Shown: positions 46,579 through 54,839 of the stretch, piece after piece | Position numbering within the stretch: the first letter of the stretch is position 1 | How the letters are laid out: every line of letters starts with the position of its first letter | Position numbers and translations under genes: made by a program | NCBI RefSeq assembly: GCF_002157355.1 | Contig: NZ_LYMK01000001.1 | Span: 1-64,000 of the forward strand | Source of the DNA: Variovorax sp. JS1663 | GTDB lineage: Bacteria; Pseudomonadota; Gammaproteobacteria; Burkholderiales; Burkholderiaceae_C | Reading direction: 5' to 3' | Length of the DNA stretch: 64,000 bases | Notes under the pieces: generated by a model | What the model was told of the DNA's origin: nothing | The model's input: the letters and a program-made list of their open reading frames with translations, nothing else | Database searches by the model: none

Positions 46579-46854
46579 GTGACCATGACGGAAGCTAAAA
46601 AATCCCTCAAGCGCACCCTGATCGGCAAGGTGGTCAGCGACAAGCGCGCGAAAACGGTGACGGTGCTCGTCGAGCGCCGCGTGAAGCACCCGATCTACGA
46701 CAAGGTCGTGACTCGCTCGAGCAAGTACCACGCCCATGACGAAAAGGGCGAGTACAAGATGGGCGACACCATCGAGATCACCGAGAGCCGCCCGATCTCC
46801 AAGACCAAGAACTGGGTGGTGACCCGTCTGGTCGAGAAGGCCGTCACGGTCTGA
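46579..46854 (+). CDS. rpsQ: 30S ribosomal protein S17
   Basis: A 91-residue OB-fold protein binding 16S helix 11. [20 protein letters not shown] and the [20 protein letters not shown] segment are canonical. It is last in the rplC transcript: a strong terminator follows, and rplN (L14), normally the next gene, is replaced by a peroxiredoxin gene. Confidence 0.98.
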   Translation: MTMTEAKKSLKRTLIGKVVSDKRAKTVTVLVERRVKHPIYDKVVTRSSKYHAHDEKGEYKMGDTIEITESRPISKTKNWVVTRLVEKAVTV

Positions 46855-46877
46855 TCGCTGGCGACGCAGCCAATCCC

Positions 46878-46912
46878 AAAGCGGCCCACAATGTGGGCCG
46901 CTTTTATTTTTT
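46878..46912 (+). terminator. Intrinsic terminator after rpsQ
   Basis: AAAGCGGCCCACA at 46878-46890 and TGTGGGCCGCTTT at 46892-46904 are perfectly complementary and run into TTTATTTTTT. It closes the rplC-rpsQ transcript, so the following peroxiredoxin gene needs readthrough or its own promoter. Confidence 0.92.
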
Positions 46913-46924
46913 CAGGAGCAAACC

Positions 46925-47431
46925 ATGATCAAAGTCGGTGACACCCTTCCTGCCGCAACCCTGCAGGAGTATTCCGAAGTCGAGGGGGAGGGCTGCAGCA
47001 TCGGCCCGAACCCGGTCGACGTGAACCAGGCCTCGGCGGGCAAGACCATCGCCCTGTTCGCGCTGCCCGGCGCCTTCACGCCGACCTGTTCGGCCAAGCA
47101 CGTGCCCGGCTATGTGCAGCGCTTCGACGAACTCAAGGCGGCTGGCGTGGACGAGATCTGGTGCGTGAGCGTCAACGATGCCTTCGTGATGGGCGCCTGG
47201 GCGCGCGACCAGAAGACCGATGGCAAGGTGCGCATGCTGGCCGACGGCAGCGGCGTGTTCGCGAACGCCACCGGCCTGACGCTCGACCTCACGGCACGCG
47301 GTATGGGCGTGCGCAGCAACCGCTACTCGATGCTGGTGAAAGACGGCAAGGTGGCCTCGCTCAACGTGGAGGCGCCTGGCAAGTTCGAGGTCAGCGACGC
47401 CGAGACGCTGCTGAAGCAGGCCCGCGGCTGA
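46925..47431 (+). CDS. Peroxiredoxin (Prx5-like)
   Basis: A 168-residue thiol peroxidase of the Prx5 group. The peroxidatic Cys55 sits in the family motif LPGAFTPTCSAKHVPGY, with the supporting Pro and Thr present and an Arg in RGMGVRSNRYSMLV. It reduces hydrogen peroxide and organic hydroperoxides with glutathione/glutaredoxin or thioredoxin. Another Cys24 and Cys80 are present. AGGAGCAAACC precedes the ATG. It starts 13 bases after the terminator that ends the ribosomal operon. Confidence 0.93.
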   Translation: MIKVGDTLPAATLQEYSEVEGEGCSIGPNPVDVNQASAGKTIALFALPGAFTPTCSAKHVPGYVQRFDELKAAGVDEIWCVSVNDAFVMGAWARDQKTDGKVRMLADGSGVFANATGLTLDLTARGMGVRSNRYSMLVKDGKVASLNVEAPGKFEVSDAETLLKQARG

Positions 47432-47446
47432 GCACGCCGGGACGAA

Positions 47447-48037
47447 TCAAAGATCCACCTTGAGGTAGTGCGACCCCGCGATGGGGTTGTGGTAGTAGGG
47501 CGGGACTTCGACGAAACCGAGGTCTTCGTAGAGGGCCCGCGCCGACTCCATGTCATCCAGCGTGTCCAGCAGGACACAGGCATACCCGGCACCGCGTGCC
47601 GCATCCAGGATGGCTTCTGCCAGTTGGCGGCCGAGGCCGAGTCCTCGGAACTGCGGACGAACGTAGAGCCGTTTCATCTCCGCCGCGTTGGGATAGTCGG
47701 CCGCATCCAGTGGACGCAGTGCGCAGCAGCCGGCGACGACAGCCGCGGCGCCGTTGGCGCGCTGCAGCGTCGGCACACCGGCGCGCGCAGCCTCTGCGCC
47801 CCCGAGCGCGGGATCGACCAGCGCGAGCAGCAATGCACCGCGTGGCTCCGCATAGTCGCCGGGAAGCCCGGCCAGCTCGGCGTCGAAGTCCTGGAAGCAC
47901 AGGTCGATGCCCAGCGAGGCCGCGTACTCGAGAAAGATGGTCCGTGTGATGTCGAGCTCGTCGCCCGGATCGGGCGTCACCAGCACGATGTCGGGCGTGC
48001 CCGCCAGCGGAAGCGGCCTGGAAACAGAGAAGCTCAT
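47447..48037 (-). CDS. GNAT family N-acetyltransferase
   Basis: A 196-residue acetyltransferase. The acetyl-CoA binding loop is RLYVRPQFRGLGLGRQLAEA, followed by the late GNAT strands ACVLLDTLDDMESARALYED and LGFVEVPPYYHNP. Small-molecule or protein substrate is unknown. The start overlaps the upstream cytochrome b561 stop as ATGA, so the two are translationally coupled although functionally unrelated by sequence. It converges on the peroxiredoxin gene with 15 bases between. Confidence 0.88.
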   Translation of the reverse strand: MSFSVSRPLPLAGTPDIVLVTPDPGDELDITRTIFLEYAASLGIDLCFQDFDAELAGLPGDYAEPRGALLLALVDPALGGAEAARAGVPTLQRANGAAAVVAGCCALRPLDAADYPNAAEMKRLYVRPQFRGLGLGRQLAEAILDAARGAGYACVLLDTLDDMESARALYEDLGFVEVPPYYHNPIAGSHYLKVDL

Positions 48038-48747
48038 GGTCGCAACGACGCGATCCACGCCGCGAAGGTGGCGCAGGCCGCGAACACCATCAGCGCCAAC
48101 AGGCGGGACGCGGCATCGTCGCGGCTCGCAGCCGCACGGCCGTCCGTGACCAGCTTGTCGCCGGAGATCATCGGCCGCACCAGCCGGTGGCGCTTGACCG
48201 CCACGTAGAAAAGCACCGCCAGCACATGCAGGCTCACCAGCGCGATCACGATCCACTTGCCGAACAGGGTGTGCCAGCCCGTGGCAAGGCTCACCGTCGC
48301 ACCCGAGACGAAACGCGTGAGCGGCCCCGCCGCCATGACTTCGTCGTCGGCCACCAGGCCCGTCGCCACCTGCAACCCCAGGATCGCGAGCAGCGCGAAA
48401 ACCGAGAATGCGCCGAGCGGCGTGTGACCGATGAGATGGTCTGGATGTGGGCGCCCGCGCAGGTAGTTCATGACCGATCCCGGCGAATAGGCAAAAGCGG
48501 CGAAACGCGACCAGCGCCCGCCGATGAAGCCCCAGATCACGCGAAACAACAGCAGCGAAAGCACCGCGTAGCCGATCCGGAAGTGCCACTCCATCGCGCC
48601 ACCGAAGCCGGTCGCGAGTTGGCCGACCACCGCGACCGCGAGCGCCCAGTGAAACACGCGCGTCGGCAGATCCCAGACACGCGTGCGGATCGCGCTGGCG
48701 TCGTCCAGGCTCACAGGGCGCGTGGCGGACTCAGGGGCGGGGGGCAT
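48034..48747 (-). CDS. Cytochrome b561 family protein
   Basis: A 237-residue inner-membrane di-haem b-type cytochrome with four main helices plus a C-terminal helix. Likely haem ligands are His in TRVFHWALAVAVV, His in MEWHFRIGYAVLS, and His in ATGWHTLFGKWIVIALVSLH with a further VSLHVLAV His. It probably passes electrons between the quinone pool and a periplasmic c-type cytochrome; the divergent cytochrome c' gene 156 bases away is the obvious partner. The ATG at 48747 opens MPPAPESATRPVSLDD. Confidence 0.87.
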   Translation of the reverse strand: MPPAPESATRPVSLDDASAIRTRVWDLPTRVFHWALAVAVVGQLATGFGGAMEWHFRIGYAVLSLLLFRVIWGFIGGRWSRFAAFAYSPGSVMNYLRGRPHPDHLIGHTPLGAFSVFALLAILGLQVATGLVADDEVMAAGPLTRFVSGATVSLATGWHTLFGKWIVIALVSLHVLAVLFYVAVKRHRLVRPMISGDKLVTDGRAAASRDDAASRLLALMVFAACATFAAWIASLRP

Positions 48748-48903
48748 CGAGGGAGGCGGGGCGCGAAGCGTCGGAAGGTGCAGATTAGCAAAGTCGGCGC
48801 CATCGCGCCTACGGGTTGTCGCTATGCATGGTGGGCTGTCGCACGCCCCTAAACTGGCCCGCGCCGCCAGTCTGCGGCGCTGCCCCCACAACAAGGAACC
48901 CCG

Positions 48904-49350
48904 ATGAATCGCTTTGCCTCGTTGACTCTGGCTGCGGCCGGCGCCGTGCTGTGCCTGCCGGCCCTGGCCCAGTTCGCCAAGACCGAAGACGCCATCAAGT
49001 ATCGCCAGAGCGCGATGTTCATCCAGAACTACCACATGAGCCGTCTGGGCGCCATGGCCAGCGGCCGCGTGCCCTACGACGCCGCGAGTGCGACGATGAA
49101 TGCCGAGGTGGTGGCGGAGATCTCGAAACTGCCGTGGATCGGCTTCGGCCCGGGCACCGAAGGCGGCAAGGCCAAGCCGGAGATCTGGAAGGAGCAGGCG
49201 AAATTCAAGGAGCTCAGCGACAAGCTGGTCAGCGAGACCGGCAAGCTCCTCGTTGCTTCGAAAGCCGGCAACCTGGACGCACTCAAGGCCGCGGTCTCGT
49301 CCGTGGGCCAGACTTGCAAGTCCTGCCACGACACTTTCCAGAGCAATTAG
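48904..49350 (+). CDS. Cytochrome c' (class II cytochrome c)
   Basis: A 148-residue periplasmic four-helix-bundle haem protein. A signal peptide (MNRFASLTLAAAGAVLCLPALA) precedes mature residues beginning QFAKTEDAIKYRQSAM. The haem attachment site is near the C-terminus, as in class II: Cys138-Lys-Ser-Cys141-His142. Cytochromes c' bind NO and CO at pentacoordinate haem and are linked to nitric oxide protection. The b561-type gene is divergent, a common pairing in proteobacteria. Confidence 0.92.
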   Translation: MNRFASLTLAAAGAVLCLPALAQFAKTEDAIKYRQSAMFIQNYHMSRLGAMASGRVPYDAASATMNAEVVAEISKLPWIGFGPGTEGGKAKPEIWKEQAKFKELSDKLVSETGKLLVASKAGNLDALKAAVSSVGQTCKSCHDTFQSN

Positions 49351-49391
49351 AGGGCAAGGGCGCTGTCGAATGACATCGCCCTGCTTCCAGA

Positions 49392-49889
49392 CTACGCCTC
49401 GGCCAGCAGCTTCTCGATGAGCCGGTGCAGCTCGGCGAAGTCTGGTTCGCCCACGTAGCGCTTCACGATCTCGCCGCGCTTGTTCACGATGTAGGTCGTG
49501 GGCGTGAGCTTCACGTCGCCCCAGGCCTTGGCCACCGCGCCGGTGTTGTCGATCGCCACCTTGAAGGGCAGCTTGCGGGTCTCGGCGAAATTCACGACGT
49601 AGCTGGGTGGGTCGTAGCTCATCGCCACGGCCAGGGTGTCGTAGCCCTGGGCCTTGTACTTGTCGTAGGTGGCGATCACCTTGGGCATCTCGGCCACGCA
49701 GGTAACGCAGCTGGTGGCCCAGAAATTGACCAGCGTGACCTTGCCCTTGAGGTCCTCGGTGCTCTTCTTGCTGCCATCCAGCAGCACGAAGGTCGAGGTC
49801 GGCGCGGCCGACACGCCGGTATTCAGGTACACGCCCACGCCGGCGGCCAGGGCGATCACGATGGCGGCGGCGGGAATCAGCTTCTTCAT
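49392..49889 (-). CDS. TlpA/ResA-like thioredoxin family protein
   Basis: A 165-residue periplasmic thioredoxin-like protein tethered by an N-terminal helix (MKKLIPAAAIVIALAAGVGVYL). The active site is NFWATSCVTCVAEMP, with Cys61-Val-Thr-Cys64, and the cis-Pro loop is LTPTTYIVNKRGE. Such proteins reduce apocytochrome c or other periplasmic disulfides, so a role in maturing the neighbouring cytochrome c' is possible (inference). The ATG is at 49889; an upstream in-frame extension is not protein-like. Confidence 0.92.
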   Translation of the reverse strand: MKKLIPAAAIVIALAAGVGVYLNTGVSAAPTSTFVLLDGSKKSTEDLKGKVTLVNFWATSCVTCVAEMPKVIATYDKYKAQGYDTLAVAMSYDPPSYVVNFAETRKLPFKVAIDNTGAVAKAWGDVKLTPTTYIVNKRGEIVKRYVGEPDFAELHRLIEKLLAEA

Positions 49890-49995
49890 GGGACAACGAT
49901 GGAGGGGGCGCCGCGATTTTAGTTCCGCTCGTCCGATCTCGCCCGCACCGGGGCTGGCCCTGGGGAAAGGAAGGCGGTTCGATAATCGGCATCCG

Positions 49996-50535
49996 ATGCG
50001 CTTGACCCTTCGTTCACGACTCGCGGCGCCCGTCGTGGCGGCCTCCCTGCTTGGCGCCTGCAGCCCGGTCTTCAACTGGCGCGAGGTCCCGATCGCGGGC
50101 GACGGTCTGGTGGCGCTGCTGCCCTGCAAGCCCGACCGCGCGACCCGCAGCCTGCCGCTCGGCGCCGGCGCCTCGATCGCCGTCGACATGACCGGGTGCG
50201 AAGCCGGCGGAGCCACCTTCGCCGTGGCCCACGCGACCGCCGAGGACGCGGCCCAGGCCGAACGCTGGATGGCGGCCTGGCGTGCCGCCACCCGGAGCCA
50301 GCTGGCCGGCAGGCCGGCCGCCGAGGCGCCGGCGACATTGCCCCGGGCCGCGGCCATGCCCGAACCGGTGCGGCTGGACGTTCAGGGCGCGGCGGGCGGC
50401 CCGGCGCCCGCCCACATGCTCTGGTTCGCCCAGCAGCGGGCCGGAAAGATGGCGCTCTACCAGGCAACTGTGCTCGGGCAGCCGGTCTCGGCCGACGCGC
50501 GCGTCACTTTCTTCGAGGGACTGCGTCTGCCATGA
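49996..50535 (+). CDS. Hypothetical lipoprotein
   Basis: A 179-residue protein I do not recognise. The signal peptide ends at the lipobox LLGAC (Cys22). The mature region has two further cysteines (LLPCKPDRATRSLPLG and DMTGCEAGGATFAV), an Ala-rich middle, and the end VSADARVTFFEGLRLP. The pattern suggests a small alpha/beta domain anchored to a membrane. It overlaps the MFS gene as ATGA, so the two are coupled. Confidence 0.75.
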   Translation: MRLTLRSRLAAPVVAASLLGACSPVFNWREVPIAGDGLVALLPCKPDRATRSLPLGAGASIAVDMTGCEAGGATFAVAHATAEDAAQAERWMAAWRAATRSQLAGRPAAEAPATLPRAAAMPEPVRLDVQGAAGGPAPAHMLWFAQQRAGKMALYQATVLGQPVSADARVTFFEGLRLP

Positions 50536-51779
50536 GCAGCTTGCTGACGAGCCGCGGCCGCATCGCCGCGGTGTTCCTGGCCTTCGCCTTCGCCTACTTT
50601 CTCTCGACGCTCATTCGTGGGATCACCGCCACCCTGTCGCCCGTGCTGACGGCGGAGTTCCGCCTGCACGCCAGCGACCTCGGCCTCCTGGCCGGCGGTT
50701 ACTTCCTGGGCTTTGCCTTCACCCAGCTGCCCATGGGCGCCTGGCTGGATCGTCACGGTCCCGGGCGCGTGGTCCTGTGCTTCCTGTCGGTCGCGGTAGC
50801 CGGCTGCCTATTGTTCTGCGTGGCCACGCAGTTCTGGCTGCTGCTGGCCGCGCGCGTGCTGACCGGTGTCGGCGTCAGCGCCTGCCTGATGGCACCGCTG
50901 ACCGGCTACCGGCGCTGGTACGACCCGCCGATGCAACTGCGCGCCAACGCCTGGATGCTGATGGTCGGCTCGCTCGGCCTGGTCGGCGCCACGCTGCCGG
51001 TGACCTGGCTGATGCCGCTGACCGGCTGGCGGCCGCTGTTCTGGCTGCTCGCTGCCGGGGTGTTCGTGTCCATGCTGCTGATCGCCTGGTCCACCCCGGG
51101 CTGGGATCGCGCCACCGGAGAAGGCCCCGCGCTGCCGGCCCGCGGCAGCGGCTACGCCGAAGTCTGGCGCGATCCCTTCTTCCGCAGGCTGATGCCCATC
51201 GGCTTCTTCTGCCACGGCGGTTTCGTCGCCATGCTGACCCTCTGGGTTGTCCCCTGGCTCACGCGGGTGGGCGGCTGCACGCCGGGCGAGGCCGCCGATG
51301 GGTTGTTTGTGATCAGCAGCGCCATGCTCGTCACCTACTGGGTCTGGGGGGCCGTCAACCCCTGGCTGGCGCGGCGCGGCATTGCCGCCGAGCGCCTGAT
51401 CGCCTGGGGCACGCCGGTCGGCTTGCTGGCACTGGCCATCATCCTGCTGCTCGGCCCGGACGCCGGCGCGGCCGCGTGGACCGTCTACCTGTGCTGCGCC
51501 ACCGTCGTCACCCTGGGCCAGCCCGCCGTCGCCATGGCATTGCCGCCGGCACTGGCCGGACGGGCGTTGTCGGCGTACAACCTTGTCGTGTTTGTGGGCG
51601 TCTTTCTGATCCAGTGGTGCGTGGGCCTGCTGATCGACCTGTTCGAGCGTGCCGGCCTCGACACGGCGGGCGCCTTCCGTGGTGCGCTGGGGCTGTTCCT
51701 GGGATGCTGTTTGTTGTCTTATTTCTACTTCCTCTGGGCGCCCCCGCATAATCGACGGACCCGCCTTCGACCCGCATGA
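50532..51779 (+). CDS. MFS transporter
   Basis: A 415-residue major facilitator with 12 predicted helices. The loop 2-3 motif appears as GAWLDRHGPGRVVLCF, with the GxLaDrxGrkx pattern. LTGVGVSACLMAPLTGYRRW and the central charged loop near residue 195 are typical. The substrate is unknown; the branch looks like nitrate/cyanate or YbfB-type permeases. It overlaps both the lipoprotein before it (ATGA) and the EIIA gene after it (ATGA), an odd link between a transporter and the regulatory PTS. Confidence 0.87.
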   Translation: MSSLLTSRGRIAAVFLAFAFAYFLSTLIRGITATLSPVLTAEFRLHASDLGLLAGGYFLGFAFTQLPMGAWLDRHGPGRVVLCFLSVAVAGCLLFCVATQFWLLLAARVLTGVGVSACLMAPLTGYRRWYDPPMQLRANAWMLMVGSLGLVGATLPVTWLMPLTGWRPLFWLLAAGVFVSMLLIAWSTPGWDRATGEGPALPARGSGYAEVWRDPFFRRLMPIGFFCHGGFVAMLTLWVVPWLTRVGGCTPGEAADGLFVISSAMLVTYWVWGAVNPWLARRGIAAERLIAWGTPVGLLALAIILLLGPDAGAAAWTVYLCCATVVTLGQPAVAMALPPALAGRALSAYNLVVFVGVFLIQWCVGLLIDLFERAGLDTAGAFRGALGLFLGCCLLSYFYFLWAPPHNRRTRLRPA

Positions 51780-52231
51780 ACAGCATCTTCATCATCGCCC
51801 ATTCGCCGCTCGCCCAGGCGCTGCGGCAATGTGCGCTGCATGTGTTCCCCGACAGCGAGGCTTCGATCGCGGCACTGGACGTGCTGCCCAACGTGTCGCC
51901 CGACGAAACCCTGGCGGCGGCGCGAATCACCCTGGCCCAGCTGCAGCGCACGCCCCGCTCGCAGGTGCTGGTGCTGGCCGACGTGTTCGGCGCCACCCCC
52001 TGCAACGTCGCGCAGAAGCTGGTGGACGGGGTGCGCTCCCGGCTGGTGGCCGGCGTCAACCTGCCGATGCTGCTGCGTGCCGTAAGCTACCGCAACGAGC
52101 CGCTCGAGACGCTGGTCCAGCGCGCGCTCACCGGCGGCACCGCGGGCGTGATGCAGGTGGCGGTGGCGGCACCCCAGAACCAGGCAAGAAGAAAGCACAG
52201 TGATCAAGACATCCGTGACCATCAGCAATAA
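51776..52231 (+). CDS. PTS mannose-family EIIA protein
   Basis: A 151-residue EIIA(Man)-fold phosphocarrier. His9 in SIFIIAHSPLAQAL is the phosphorylation site, and VLVLADVFGATPCNVAQKLV is the conserved second motif, followed by GVNLPMLLRAVSYRN. No EIIB, C or D subunit is present, so this is the regulatory PTS of betaproteobacteria rather than a sugar uptake system. It overlaps HPr by 32 bases, and the last ten residues (KHSDQDIRDHQQ region) are a by-product of that overlap. Confidence 0.92.
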   Translation: MNSIFIIAHSPLAQALRQCALHVFPDSEASIAALDVLPNVSPDETLAAARITLAQLQRTPRSQVLVLADVFGATPCNVAQKLVDGVRSRLVAGVNLPMLLRAVSYRNEPLETLVQRALTGGTAGVMQVAVAAPQNQARRKHSDQDIRDHQQ

Positions 52232-52469
52232 GCTGGGCCTGCATGCACGGGCCTCGGCCAAGCTCACCAAGCTCGCGGGCAGCTACCCTTGCGAGGTCTG
52301 GCTCTCGCGCGGCGACCGTCGCGTCAATGCGAAGAGCATCATGGGCGTGATGATGCTGGCCGCCGGCATCGGGGTCACGGTGGAGATCGAGACGAACGGC
52401 GAGCGCGAGCAGGAGGCGCTCGACGCCATCGTTGCATTGATGAACGACAAGTTCGGAGAAGGCGAATGA
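52200..52469 (+). CDS. ptsH: HPr phosphocarrier protein
   Basis: An 89-residue phosphocarrier. His15 in KLGLHARASAKL is the phosphorylation site, and Ser46 in VNAKSIMGVMML is the site phosphorylated by HPr kinase in organisms that have it. The GTG start at 52200 lies inside the EIIA gene; the family length and the motif positions leave no better start. The stop overlaps ptsI as ATGA. Confidence 0.95.
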   Translation: MIKTSVTISNKLGLHARASAKLTKLAGSYPCEVWLSRGDRRVNAKSIMGVMMLAAGIGVTVEIETNGEREQEALDAIVALMNDKFGEGE

Positions 52470-54268
52470 CCTTTGCCGTCCATGGGCTGCCCGTCGCCCG
52501 TGGCATCGCGATCGGACGCGCCGTGCTCGTGGTGTCCAGCCGGCTGGACGTCGCGCACTACTTCATCAAGCCGGAAGAAGTCGAAGCCGAAATCGATCGC
52601 TTGCGCGTCGCCCGCAACGCGGTGGCCGAGGAACTGCAGAAGCTTCAGGCCAGCGTGGCCCTGATGGGCCCGAACGAGGCGCCCCACGAACTCAGCGCAC
52701 TGCTCGAGGTGCACCTGATGCTGCTCCAGGACGAGGTGCTCACCTCCGGCGTCAAGCACTGGATCGTCGAGCGCCTCTACAACGCCGAGTGGGCGCTGAC
52801 CACGCAGCTGGAGGTGGTGGCGCGCCAGTTCGACGAGATGGAGGACGAGTACCTGCGCGAGCGCAAGGCCGACCTCGAGCAGGTGGTCGAGCGCCTGCTG
52901 CACCGCATGAAGGGCACCGCCGCGGTGCTGGCGCCCACGCCTCCGCGGCGCAAGCGCACCGCCGAGGACGATGACAGCGATCCCACCGCCGGCGACGCCA
53001 TCGACGCCCCGCTGGTGCTCATCGCGCACGATCTCTCGCCGGCCGACATGCTGCAGTTCAAGAAGAGCGTGTTCGCCGGCTTCGTCACCGACGTGGGCGG
53101 GCGCACCTCGCACACCGCCATCGTCGCGCGCAGCATGGACATCCCGGCCGTGGTCGGTGCGCGCAGCGCCAGCCAACTGGTGCGGCAGGACGACTGGGTC
53201 ATCATCGACGGCGATGCCGGCGTGGTGATCGTCGACCCTTCGCCCATCATCCTGGCCGAGTACGGCTTCAAGCAGCGCCAGGGCGACCTGGAGCGCGGCC
53301 GCCTGGCGCGCCTGCGCCACAAGCCCGCCGTCACCCTCGACGGCCAGCGTGTGGACCTGCTTGCCAACATCGAGTTGCCGGAGGACACGCTGGGCGCCGT
53401 CAAGGCCGGCGCAGTCGGCGTCGGCCTGTTCCGCAGCGAGTTCCTGTTCATGGGCCGCGAGGCCCAGCGCCTGACGCGGCTGCCCGACGAGGAGGAGCAG
53501 TACCAGGCCTACAAGCGCGCGGTCGAGGGCATGCAGGGCATGCCGGTCACCATCCGCACCATCGACGTGGGCGCCGACAAGCCGCTGGACGGCAAGTCGG
53601 TTCGCGACGACGCCCACCTCAACCCGGCGCTGGGCCTGCGCGCGATCCGCTGGAGCCTGGCCGACCCGGCCATGTTCCTGACCCAGATCCGCGCCATCCT
53701 GCGCGCGGCGGCGCACGGCGAGATCCACCTGCTGATCCCCATGCTCGCGCACGCCACCGAGATCCGCCAGACCCTCTCGCTCATCGACTTCGCGCGCGCC
53801 GAGCTCGACAACCGCGGCACGGTGTACGGCAACGTCAAGCTGGGAGCGATGATCGAAGTGCCGGCCGCCGCGCTCACGCTGCGCATCTTCCTCAAGCATT
53901 TCGACTTCCTCTCGATCGGCACCAACGACCTGATCCAGTACACGCTGGCCATCGATCGCGCGGACGAGTCGGTCGCCCATCTCTACGACCCGGCCCATCC
54001 GGCCGTCCTGCGTCTGGTGGCCGAGACCATCGCCGAGTGCCGACGGCAGGGCAAGGGCGTGAGCGTGTGCGGCGAGATGGCGGGCGACGTCGCCTTCACG
54101 CGTCTGCTGCTGGGCATGGGCCTGCGCAGCTTCTCCATGCACCCCTCGCAGATCCTGGCGGTCAAGCAGGAGGTGCTGCGCGCCGACACCAGCAAGCTCT
54201 CGGGCTGGGTGCAGCAGGTGCTGGAGGCCGACGATCCGGCCAGCCTACTGACGCCGGCACCGCAATAA
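52466..54268 (+). CDS. ptsI: Phosphoenolpyruvate-protein phosphotransferase (enzyme I)
   Basis: A 600-residue cytoplasmic enzyme that transfers phosphate from PEP to HPr. The N-terminal domain carries His216 in VGGRTSHTAIVARSM, and the PEP domain has GLFRSEFLFMGR, SIGTNDLIQYTLAIDR and the CGEMAGD cysteine motif. Residues about 155-180 hold a charged insert (PPRRKRTAEDDDSDPTAGDA) between the HPr-binding helices and the phosphohistidine domain. It completes the EIIA-HPr-EI chain, which likely signals PEP or carbon status to polyhydroxybutyrate or other regulators. Confidence 0.96.
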   Translation: MTFAVHGLPVARGIAIGRAVLVVSSRLDVAHYFIKPEEVEAEIDRLRVARNAVAEELQKLQASVALMGPNEAPHELSALLEVHLMLLQDEVLTSGVKHWIVERLYNAEWALTTQLEVVARQFDEMEDEYLRERKADLEQVVERLLHRMKGTAAVLAPTPPRRKRTAEDDDSDPTAGDAIDAPLVLIAHDLSPADMLQFKKSVFAGFVTDVGGRTSHTAIVARSMDIPAVVGARSASQLVRQDDWVIIDGDAGVVIVDPSPIILAEYGFKQRQGDLERGRLARLRHKPAVTLDGQRVDLLANIELPEDTLGAVKAGAVGVGLFRSEFLFMGREAQRLTRLPDEEEQYQAYKRAVEGMQGMPVTIRTIDVGADKPLDGKSVRDDAHLNPALGLRAIRWSLADPAMFLTQIRAILRAAAHGEIHLLIPMLAHATEIRQTLSLIDFARAELDNRGTVYGNVKLGAMIEVPAAALTLRIFLKHFDFLSIGTNDLIQYTLAIDRADESVAHLYDPAHPAVLRLVAETIAECRRQGKGVSVCGEMAGDVAFTRLLLGMGLRSFSMHPSQILAVKQEVLRADTSKLSGWVQQVLEADDPASLLTPAPQ

Positions 54269-54368
54269 AACGAAACACGCCGAAACTGCCGCGAAAGGAC
54301 GCCGCGGCCGGCGGATCGCACCATCGGGTCTCCCTGATCGATTCAGATCGCACTGAAGGAAGACCCTC

Positions 54369-54839
54369 ATGAAACCCTGGTTCAAACGATCCCTCTTCGG
54401 CTTTGCCGGCGCCGCGCTGCTGGCCGGCAGCCTGGCCGGCTGCTCCAGCCATCGCCACGGCTGGGGCGGCGGCTACTCCGAGCAGGACCGCGCCGAGTTC
54501 CGCGCCCGCATGGTCGAACGCGTGGGCAGCAAGCTCGAGCTCGATGCTGCCCAGAAGCAGAAGCTCAACGTCCTGGCAGAGAAGATCCAGGCCCAGCGCA
54601 CAGCGCTGCGCGGCGGCGGCGATCCGCGCGCCGAGTTCCGTTCCCTCTTCGCCGGTGCCAAGCTCGACCAGGAGCGCGCGAAAAAGCTGGTCGATGACAA
54701 GACCGCCGCCGTCCAGTCCGGCAGCCCCGAGGTGATCGCCGCAGCGGCCGACTTCTTCGACAACCTGAACCCGACGCAGCAGCAGAAGGTGCGCGAGTTC
54801 ATGGAGCGCGGCGGCCGCCGCTTTGGCCACCGTGGCTGA
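54369..54839 (+). CDS. Spy/CpxP-like periplasmic lipoprotein
   Basis: A 156-residue helical protein. The signal peptide ends at the lipobox LAGC (Cys25), followed by His/Gly-rich SSHRHGWGGGY. The helical region FRARMVERVGSKLELDAAQK and FDNLNPTQQQKVREFMERG contains two LTxxQ-like motifs characteristic of Spy/CpxP chaperones and heavy-metal sensors. The His-rich ends may bind metal. GAAGGAAGACCCTC precedes the ATG. It probably responds to envelope stress, possibly with the two-component pair downstream. Confidence 0.82.
   Translation: MKPWFKRSLFGFAGAALLAGSLAGCSSHRHGWGGGYSEQDRAEFRARMVERVGSKLELDAAQKQKLNVLAEKIQAQRTALRGGGDPRAEFRSLFAGAKLDQERAKKLVDDKTAAVQSGSPEVIAAAADFFDNLNPTQQQKVREFMERGGRRFGHRG

Noticed and set aside
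44260..46737. A 2.5-kb open frame on the minus strand across the ribosomal genes
   Set aside because: It is antisense to eight unmistakable ribosomal protein genes. Its composition is the Val/Ala/His/Asp-rich pattern produced by GC-rich codons read backwards, and it has no motif or binding site.
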